64,000 bases of DNA, taken from the NCBI RefSeq assembly GCF_000512695.2, contig NZ_AZRW02000007.1, positions 1 to 64,000 of the forward strand, in the 5' to 3' direction. This stretch comes from Pseudomonas sp. QTF5 (GTDB lineage: Bacteria > Pseudomonadota > Gammaproteobacteria > Pseudomonadales > Pseudomonadaceae). How positions within the stretch are numbered: position 1 is the stretch's first letter; every line of letters starts with the position of its first letter. The position numbers were made by a program, and so were the translations under genes. A model generated the notes under the pieces. It was not told the origin of the DNA. It saw nothing but the letters and a program-made list of their open reading frames with translations, and did no database searches. Below, one piece after another: positions 57,487 to 64,000 of the stretch.

Positions 57487-58497
57487 ATGTTTAGTTTTAT
57501 TGCCCGCCGACTGGGGTTACTGATCCCCACGTTCTTCGGCATCACCTTGCTGACTTTCGCGTTGATTCGCATGATTCCTGGCGACCCCGTGGAAGTGATG
57601 ATGGGCGAACGTCGAGTCGACCCCGAAATGCATGCCCAGGCAATGGAACGCCTGGGTCTGAATAAACCCCTGTATGCCCAGTACCTGGATTACATCGGCA
57701 AACTGGCCCACGGCGATCTTGGCGAATCCCTGCGTACCCGGGAAAGCGTCTGGACCGAGTTCAGCTCTCTATTCCCCGCGACCCTGGAACTGTCCATGGC
57801 CGCCCTGTTGTTCGCCGGTATCCTGGGCCTTCTGGCCGGGGTGATCGCGGCACTCAAGCGAGGATCCCTGTTCGACCATGGGGTGATGGGCATCTCCCTG
57901 GCGGGATACTCGATGCCGATCTTCTGGTGGGGCCTGATCCTGATCATGTTCTTCTCGGTGAGCCTGGGCTGGACCCCGGTGTCCGGGCGGATCGACCTGC
58001 TCTACGACATCGAGCCGCGCACCGGCTTCATGCTGATCGATACGTTGCTGGCCAATGACGTCGGGGCGTTCTTCGATGCCCTGCATCACCTGATCCTTCC
58101 GGCCATCGTGCTCGGCACCATTCCGCTGGCGGTCATCGCGCGGATGACCCGTTCGTCGATGCTCGAAGTGCTGCGTGAAGACTACATCCGTACCGCCCGC
58201 GCCAAAGGCCTGTCGCCGGCGCGCGTGGTGTTCGTTCACGGCCTGCGTAACGCATTGATTCCGGTCCTGACCGTGGTCGGCCTGCAAGTCGGCACGTTGC
58301 TGGCCGGTGCAGTCCTGACCGAAACCATTTTCTCCTGGCCCGGCATCGGCAAATGGCTGATCGAAGCCATTGGCGCACGGGACTATCCCGTGGTGCAGAA
58401 CGGCATCCTGTTAATCGCCTGCCTGGTAATTCTGGTCAACTTCGTGGTGGACATCCTCTACGGCTTTGCCAACCCACGCATTCGTCACCAGCGCTGA
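57487..58497 (+). CDS. dppB: Dipeptide ABC transporter permease DppB
   Basis: A 336-residue inner-membrane permease with about six helices and the long periplasmic loop typical of DppB. Visible features are MFSFIARRLGLLIPTFFGITLLTFALIRMIPGDPVEVMMG and the EAA-type ATPase contact REDYIRTARAKGLSPARVVFVHGLRNALIP. It pairs with DppC. Seven bases separate it from dppC. Confidence 0.96.
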   Translation: MFSFIARRLGLLIPTFFGITLLTFALIRMIPGDPVEVMMGERRVDPEMHAQAMERLGLNKPLYAQYLDYIGKLAHGDLGESLRTRESVWTEFSSLFPATLELSMAALLFAGILGLLAGVIAALKRGSLFDHGVMGISLAGYSMPIFWWGLILIMFFSVSLGWTPVSGRIDLLYDIEPRTGFMLIDTLLANDVGAFFDALHHLILPAIVLGTIPLAVIARMTRSSMLEVLREDYIRTARAKGLSPARVVFVHGLRNALIPVLTVVGLQVGTLLAGAVLTETIFSWPGIGKWLIEAIGARDYPVVQNGILLIACLVILVNFVVDILYGFANPRIRHQR

Positions 58498-58504
58498 GAT
58501 CATT

Positions 58505-59422
58505 ATGACCATGACCACTTCAATTCCAGCGGTAGCAGTCGATCAAAGCCTGCTGTACCCGTCTCCATACAAAGAATTCTGGCAAGCGTTCTCCAAGAAC
58601 AAAGGCGCCGTCGCCGGCCTGATGTTCATGCTGCTGGTGATTTTCTGCGCACTGTTCGCCCCTTGGGTCGCGCCGCATAACCCAAGCGAGCAATACCGCG
58701 ACTTCCTGCTGACGCCGCCAGCCTGGCTGGAAGGCGGGCAGATCCAGTTCCTGCTGGGTACCGATGAGCTCGGTCGCGACCTGCTGTCGCGTTTGATTCA
58801 CGGTTCGCGCCTGTCCTTGCTGATCGGCTTGTCGTCGGTGGTCATGTCGCTGATTCCGGGGATCCTGCTGGGTCTGTTCGCCGGGTTCTTCCCGCGCGTG
58901 CTCGGCCCGACCATCATGCGTCTGATGGACATCATGCTGGCCCTGCCGTCCTTGCTGCTGGCCGTGGCGATTGTCGCCATCCTCGGCCCTGGCCTGATCA
59001 ACACCATTATCGCCATCGCCGTGGTTTCGTTGCCGTCCTATGTTCGTCTGACCCGCGCCGCGGTGATGGGCGAACTGAACCGCGACTACGTTACCGCCGC
59101 GCGTCTGGCCGGTGCCGGTCTGCCCCGCCTGATGTTCATCACCGTGCTGCCCAACTGCATGGCGCCGCTGATCGTTCAGGCCACCTTGAGCTTCTCTTCG
59201 GCGATTCTCGATGCCGCAGCGCTGGGCTTCCTCGGCCTTGGCGTACAACCGCCGACCCCGGAGTGGGGCACCATGCTGGCTTCGGCTCGCGACTACATCG
59301 AACGCGCCTGGTGGGTGGTGAGTCTGCCTGGTTTGACCATTTTGCTCAGCGTGCTGGCAATCAACTTGATGGGCGACGGCCTGCGCGATGCGCTGGACCC
59401 GAAACTCAAGAACGCCGCCTGA
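58505..59422 (+). CDS. dppC: Dipeptide ABC transporter permease DppC
   Basis: A 305-residue permease. N-terminal helix [27 protein letters not shown], the substrate segment [27 protein letters not shown] and the EAA loop [31 protein letters not shown] are present. The ATG at 58505 ([10 protein letters not shown]) is preferred to a start inside dppB, although only GAG is seen upstream, which suggests coupling to dppB. Confidence 0.95.
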   Translation: MTMTTSIPAVAVDQSLLYPSPYKEFWQAFSKNKGAVAGLMFMLLVIFCALFAPWVAPHNPSEQYRDFLLTPPAWLEGGQIQFLLGTDELGRDLLSRLIHGSRLSLLIGLSSVVMSLIPGILLGLFAGFFPRVLGPTIMRLMDIMLALPSLLLAVAIVAILGPGLINTIIAIAVVSLPSYVRLTRAAVMGELNRDYVTAARLAGAGLPRLMFITVLPNCMAPLIVQATLSFSSAILDAAALGFLGLGVQPPTPEWGTMLASARDYIERAWWVVSLPGLTILLSVLAINLMGDGLRDALDPKLKNAA

Positions 59423-59432
59423 GGAGATTCAA

Positions 59433-60401
59433 ATGTCACTGTTAGAAATCAAGAATCTCAACGTTCGCTTCGGCGACGCCAACGCTGTTCCGGTCGTCGA
59501 CGGTCTCGACATTTCCGTGGACAAAGGTGAAGTGCTGGCCATCGTCGGCGAATCGGGTTCCGGCAAGTCCGTGACCATGATGGCGCTGATGGGCCTGATC
59601 GAGCATCCGGGGATCGTCACCGCCGACGCCCTGAATTTCGACGGCAAGAACATGCTCAAGCTCAGCAACCGTCAGCGTCGGCAAATCGTCGGCAAAGACC
59701 TGGCCATGGTTTTCCAGGACCCGATGACCGCGCTGAACCCGAGCTACACCGTCGGCTTCCAGATCGAAGAAGTGCTGCGTCTGCACCTGAAAATGTCCAG
59801 AAAGGACGCCCGCAAGCGCGCCATCGAACTGCTGGAAAAAGTGGAAATCCCGGGCGCCGCCAGCCGTATGGACGCCTACCCGCATCAACTCTCCGGCGGC
59901 ATGAGCCAGCGTGTGGCAATTGCCATGGCGATTGCCGGCGAACCGAAACTGCTGATCGCCGACGAACCGACTACTGCGCTGGACGTAACGATTCAGGCGC
60001 AGATCATGGACCTGCTGCTGGCCCTGCAAAAAGAGCAGAACATGGGCCTGGTGTTGATCACCCACGACCTCGCGGTCGTAGCCGAAACCGCCCAGCGCGT
60101 GTGCGTGATGTATGCCGGCCAGGCTGTTGAAGTCGGCCAGGTGCCACAGCTGTTCGACATGCCGGCGCACCCCTACAGCGAAGCACTGCTCAAGGCCATT
60201 CCGGAACACAGCCTGGGTGCCGCACGCCTGTCGACACTGCCGGGCATCGTTCCCGGTCGTTACGACCGCCCACAAGGCTGCCTGCTGTCGCCACGCTGCC
60301 CGTACGTGCAGGACAACTGCCGCGTGCAGCGGCCAACCCTTGACCCGAAAAGCAACAGCCTCGCCCGCTGCTTCTACCCGCTGAATCAGGAGGTGGCGTA
60401 A
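59433..60401 (+). CDS. dppD: Dipeptide ABC transporter ATP-binding protein DppD
   Basis: A 322-residue ATPase. Walker [17 protein letters not shown], signature [16 protein letters not shown], Walker [16 protein letters not shown]-switch ITHDLAVV. The oligopeptide/dipeptide C-terminal extension ([19 protein letters not shown]) holds cysteines that may ligate an iron-sulfur cluster, as described for DppD/OppD proteins. GAGGAG precedes the ATG. Its stop overlaps the dppF start by one base. Confidence 0.96.
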   Translation: MSLLEIKNLNVRFGDANAVPVVDGLDISVDKGEVLAIVGESGSGKSVTMMALMGLIEHPGIVTADALNFDGKNMLKLSNRQRRQIVGKDLAMVFQDPMTALNPSYTVGFQIEEVLRLHLKMSRKDARKRAIELLEKVEIPGAASRMDAYPHQLSGGMSQRVAIAMAIAGEPKLLIADEPTTALDVTIQAQIMDLLLALQKEQNMGLVLITHDLAVVAETAQRVCVMYAGQAVEVGQVPQLFDMPAHPYSEALLKAIPEHSLGAARLSTLPGIVPGRYDRPQGCLLSPRCPYVQDNCRVQRPTLDPKSNSLARCFYPLNQEVA

Positions 60402-61381
60402 TGGCCGTCGTACTTACCGCCCGCAACTTGACCCGTCACTACGAAGTGTCCCGCGGCCTGTTCAAGGGTCATGCGACCGTGCGCGCCCTTAACGGTGTGT
60501 CGTTCGAACTGGAAGCCGGCAAAACCCTCGCCGTTGTGGGCGAATCGGGTTGCGGCAAATCCACCCTGGCCCGCGCCCTGACACTGATCGAGGAGCCCTC
60601 CTCCGGCTCCTTGAAAATCGCCGGACAGGAAGTCGCCGGCGCCGACAAGGCTCAGCGCAAGCAGCTGCGCAAAGATGTGCAGATGGTGTTCCAGAGCCCG
60701 TACGCGTCCTTGAACCCACGGCAGAAAATCGGTGATCAACTCGCCGAGCCGCTGCTGATCAACACCAACCTCAGCGCCTCGGAACGTCGCGACAAAGTCC
60801 AGGCCATGATGAAACAGGTGGGCTTGCGTCCCGAGCACTACCAGCGCTACCCGCACATGTTCTCCGGCGGTCAGCGCCAACGGATTGCCCTGGCCCGCGC
60901 GATGATGCTGCACCCGAAAGTGCTGGTCGCGGACGAACCGACCTCGGCCCTGGACGTATCTATTCAGGCGCAGGTACTCAACCTGTTCATGGATTTGCAG
61001 CAAGAGTTCAACACCGCCTACGTGTTCATCTCCCACAACCTGGCGGTGGTGCGTCACGTCGCCGATCACGTGATGGTGATGTACCTCGGACGCCCGGTGG
61101 AAATGGGCCCGAAAGAGGACATCTACACCCGCCCTCTGCACCCGTATACCCAGGCGCTGTTGTCGGCCACTCCGACCATCCACCCGGATCCGGACAAGCC
61201 GAAAATCAAGATCGTCGGCGAATTGCCCAACCCGCTGAACCCGCCGTCCGGCTGCGCCTTCCACAAGCGCTGCCCGTACGCGACCGAGCGCTGCACCACG
61301 GAAGAACCGCTCCTGCGCCTGGTCGATACCCGTCAGGTGGCTTGCCACTACGCCGAGCAATTCCTCGACGGCGCGGCGTAA
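60401..61381 (+). CDS. dppF: Dipeptide ABC transporter ATP-binding protein DppF
   Basis: A 326-residue partner ATPase. Walker A GESGCGKSTLARALTL, signature FSGGQRQRIALARAMM, Walker B VLVADEPTSALDVS, H-switch ISHNLAVV; the C-terminal peptide-transporter extension has CAFHKRCPYATERCTTEEP with spaced cysteines. Together with DppD it powers DppBC. A REPIN begins three bases after the stop. Confidence 0.96.
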   Translation: MAVVLTARNLTRHYEVSRGLFKGHATVRALNGVSFELEAGKTLAVVGESGCGKSTLARALTLIEEPSSGSLKIAGQEVAGADKAQRKQLRKDVQMVFQSPYASLNPRQKIGDQLAEPLLINTNLSASERRDKVQAMMKQVGLRPEHYQRYPHMFSGGQRQRIALARAMMLHPKVLVADEPTSALDVSIQAQVLNLFMDLQQEFNTAYVFISHNLAVVRHVADHVMVMYLGRPVEMGPKEDIYTRPLHPYTQALLSATPTIHPDPDKPKIKIVGELPNPLNPPSGCAFHKRCPYATERCTTEEPLLRLVDTRQVACHYAEQFLDGAA

Positions 61382-61383
61382 AA

Positions 61384-61473
61384 TGTGGGAGCGGGCTTGC
61401 TCGCGAAAGCGGTCTGTCAGTCGACATTGCTATTGACTGGCATGACGCCTTCGCGAGCAAGCCCGCTCCCACA
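61384..61473. repeat. REPIN, GTGGGAGCGGGCTTGCTCGC type
   Basis: TGTGGGAGCGGGCTTGCTCG / CGAGCAAGCCCGCTCCCACA, 90 bases, starting three bases after the dppF stop. It lies between convergent dppF and the small acidic gene and probably ends or protects the dpp mRNA. Confidence 0.9.
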
Positions 61474-61553
61474 GAGATACTTGACCTGTTCACCAACCCC
61501 TTTTATTCCGATTGCGCATCAGTCGTGGAGAGGGGTTTTCTTTTGTCCGACAT

Positions 61554-61766
61554 TTACGTTTGCGTGTCTTCCTCGTCCTCCTCATCGGCGTCTGGGTCGT
61601 CTTCGTCTGATTCAGTCGCAGCGATCATCAGCTCGCTATGCACGCCTTGCCCGTTCAAGGCCTGTTTTTCATGGTCCTCACATTCTGCCCACGCCACCGC
61701 CGACGTGCCGAGGGACAGCATCACCAAAACCTTAAGCAACAACACAATGCGTTGAAAAATGCTCAT
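61554..61766 (-). CDS. Small acidic secreted protein of unknown function
   Basis: A 70-residue frame with an N-terminal signal peptide (FQRIVLLLKVLVMLSLGTSAVAWA) and a very acidic tail (ESDEDDPDADEEDEEDTQT). The short middle part contains one Cys and one His (ECEDHEKQALNGQGVHSELM). The start MSIFQRIV follows GGATGGAATCGGCT; two other in-frame starts lie just upstream. No family is recognised. An acidic, secreted tail could bind metal ions, but that is speculation. Confidence 0.6.
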   Translation of the reverse strand: MSIFQRIVLLLKVLVMLSLGTSAVAWAECEDHEKQALNGQGVHSELMIAATESDEDDPDADEEDEEDTQT

Positions 61767-62042
61767 AGCCGATTCCATCCTTTGTGGGTGACGCATGGAT
61801 GCCTGAAAGGTACTGAATGAAATTTAGTTCCGATTGACCGGGTTCTCCAGACAGGACGCTACCGGGTAGCAGAAAATGCCGTTGGCGGGGAGATTGGTTT
61901 CGAATAGGTGTTATGCCGAAAAGATCAAACACCAAAATCACCGCTTAATGATTGCGCACCATGAAAATCCCTCGCAGGATTGGACGACCTGCACAGAGCA
62001 GGACGTCTGGACAGAAGGCACGTTTTGATCAAGGGACACAGG

Positions 62043-62695
62043 ATGACTTCCAGCGCTTTCGCCCCCATGCAATCACTCGCCAATTCGCTGCTGCCTCATG
62101 CACTGGAACCCTAGGAGGATGGAGCCACGATCTGTCTCACCTGCAACGGGTATGGCACAGCGTGCGCTTGCTACATACGCAAGAGGGTGGCGATCTTGAG
62201 GTGCTATTGGCAGCCGTGCTGTTGCACGACTGTGTGGCAGTGGAAAAGAGCTCGCCGTTGTGTTCGCAGGCCTCAACGCTAGCAGCACAGAAAGCGTCAC
62301 GAGTGTTGGCAGACATGGCTTGGCCCAACGCCAAAATCGCCGCCGTCGCCCATGCCATCGAAGCCCATAGCTTTTCCGCCAACATCACTCCAATCTCACT
62401 GGAAGCGAAAATCCTGCAGGATGCCGACCACCTGGACGCTTTGGGTATGCTCGGCGCTGCACGCATGTTCTACGTTGGCGGACGTTTAGGCCGTTCGCTT
62501 GACGACCCGCTGGATCCCGAAGCGAATGAACGCGCTTACGACTACCAGCGCTTTTGCCTTGACCATTTCCAGACCAAATTGCTGCACTTGGCAGACTGTT
62601 TCCAGACCACCGAGGACAATGTCCTGGCGCAGATTCGCCATGAACGCTTGAAAGGATTTTTGGACCAGTTCAAGGAAGAGATCGGCATTGGCTGA
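62043..62695 (+). pseudogene. HD-domain phosphohydrolase with a 5' frameshift
   Basis: From ATG 62043 (with GGGACACAGG before it) the frame reads MTSSAFAPMQSLANSLLPHALEP and meets TAG at 62112-62114. The next frame then gives GGWSHDLSHLQRVWHSVRLLHTQE, AVLLHDCVAVEKSS and AKILQDADHLDALGMLGAARMF, the HD-domain metal-binding pattern of YedJ-like hydrolases, to the stop at 62695. The total length fits a 217-residue protein with one base lost. A frame opening at 61952 covers the second part but gives an unnatural N-terminus. Either a real mutation or a sequencing error. Confidence 0.75.
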
Positions 62696-62743
62696 TCGAC
62701 CGCGCTAACGTAAGACCAAACGACTCAGACAAAGGCCAGTACC

Positions 62744-63118
62744 ATGGAACTGTCACGAATACTACTGGAACTCGAACAACGCCTCTTATCCCAGGCTACC
62801 CGCCACGATGCCGGAGAAATTTCTAACCTGATCGCCGACGAATTCATCGAGTTCGGTGCCAGCGGTAACATCTGGACCAAAGCGGACTTGGTCGAGCAAT
62901 TGCCGGACGAAACCTTCACCCAACGCACCATCAGCAAATTCGCGGTCAAGCCACTATCAAAACACACCGCCCTGGTGACCTATCAATGTCGGACTGCCGC
63001 CACCAACAGCCTGCGTAGTTCAATCTGGCGTAAGCAGGACGAGCAATGGCAGATGGTGTTTCATCAGGGAACATTTTTTTGTAGGAGCGAGCTTGCTCGC
63101 GATGGAGGCCAACGATAA
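62744..63118 (+). CDS. DUF4440/NTF2-like protein with REPIN-derived tail
   Basis: A 124-residue frame. The first about 112 residues look like an NTF2-fold DUF4440 protein (LLELEQRLLSQATRHDAGEISNLIADEFIEFGASG; KHTALVTYQC; SIWRKQDEQWQMVFHQGT). The final residues CRSELARDGGQR and the stop come from the REPIN at 63080, which appears to have replaced the original end. The fold is probably intact since the family core ends near FHQGT. Function unknown. Confidence 0.75.
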   Translation: MELSRILLELEQRLLSQATRHDAGEISNLIADEFIEFGASGNIWTKADLVEQLPDETFTQRTISKFAVKPLSKHTALVTYQCRTAATNSLRSSIWRKQDEQWQMVFHQGTFFCRSELARDGGQR

Positions 63119-63179
63119 TGCGCCCTTCCTGAATAAATGTGACGCCCTTGAGATCATCGCGAGCAAGCTCGCTCCTACA
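63080..63179. repeat. REPIN, GTAGGAGCGAGCTTGCTCGC variant
   Basis: TGTAGGAGCGAGCTTGCTCG and CGAGCAAGCTCGCTCCTACA, 100 bases, with a TAGGAGC rather than GGGAGC outer arm. The left arm lies inside the DUF4440-like reading frame. Confidence 0.9.
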
Positions 63180-63194
63180 ATGGAATGCGCCAGC

Positions 63195-63230
63195 TACAAA
63201 AAAGCCCCGCAGCTTACGCATCGGGGCTTT
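63195..63230 (-). terminator. Terminator of prfC
   Basis: AAAGCCCCG (63201-63209) and CGGGGCTTT (63222-63230) pair. Read on the minus strand the stem ends in CGGGGCTTTTTTG, 20 bases beyond the prfC stop. Confidence 0.9.
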
Positions 63231-63249
63231 GGGTGTTACGGCTCAGCGC

Positions 63250-64000
<751 letters not shown>

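Noticed and set aside
62100..62120. Programmed frameshifting in the HD-domain gene
   Set aside because: The site GAACCCTAG is not a slippery heptamer, and the AGGAGG motif lies after the shift point instead of before it.

Overview
The window is a stretch of chromosome from a fluorescent Pseudomonas, most likely the P. fluorescens group. This rests on gene order (mla / kdsD-lpt-rpoN-ptsN / fagA-fumC / pmbA-tldD-yhdP-rng-maf-mreDCB / gatCAB / roxSR / dpp), on Pseudomonas-like protein sequences, and on many REPIN-type palindromic doublets built on a TGTGGGAGCGGGCTTGCTCGCGA core. Coding density is high and almost everything is core genome. There is no prophage, transposase, CRISPR array, rRNA or tRNA gene that I can see.

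Layout. (1) 150-8113, minus strand: mlaFEDCB (outer-membrane lipid asymmetry), a terminator, then ibaG-murA-hisG-hisD-hisC. (2) 8390-15425, plus strand: kdsD-kdsC-lptC-lptA-lptB (Kdo synthesis and LPS transport), then rpoN-hpf-ptsN-rapZ-npr (sigma-54 and the nitrogen phosphotransfer branch). (3) 15601-17759, minus strand: fagA-fumC under a probable Fur box, followed by a ZIP metal transporter gene wrecked by an internal deletion. The sodA/sodM gene and orfX that usually sit in this locus are missing. (4) 18007-31363: pmbA (minus), yjgA (plus), then tldD, nitrilase, yhdP, rng, maf, mreD, mreC, mreB (minus). (5) 31574-36797, plus strand: gatCAB, an RlpA-like lipoprotein, a Ca/Na antiporter and a small CMD-family protein. 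(6) 36878-44990, minus strand: an AEC transporter and a glucarate/galactarate catabolic cluster (garD, MFS permease, ketoglutarate semialdehyde dehydrogenase, kdgD) with a FadR-type regulator. (7) 45180-49922: an SbmA/YddA-type exporter, the roxSR redox two-component system and a SIMPL-domain protein. (8) 50258-61381, plus strand: a peptide-uptake locus with a decayed dppA fragment, three intact dppA paralogues, an OprD-family porin and dppBCDF. (9) 61554-64000: a small acidic secreted protein, a frameshifted HD-domain gene, a DUF4440-like protein whose end runs into a REPIN, and the C-terminal part of prfC.

How the genes fit together. Regions 1 and 2 build and maintain the cell envelope (Mla phospholipid retrieval, Kdo, Lpt bridge, MurA, later MreBCD and RlpA) beside global regulators (RpoN, PtsN/Npr/RapZ, Hpf). 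The dpp locus forms a complete route for peptides: OprD-type porin, several periplasmic binding proteins, one inner-membrane ABC translocator. The sugar-acid cluster converts glucarate and galactarate to 2-oxoglutarate and is probably controlled by the FadR-type protein through a palindrome in front of kdgD.

I did not find a convincing undescribed system. The observations most worth a second look are erosion events (the ZIP deletion with loss of sodA, the dppA remnant, the HD-gene frameshift), a probable ATT start codon for mreC, an 11-G tract at the end of the AEC transporter, and candidate operators in front of kdgD and the dpp genes.
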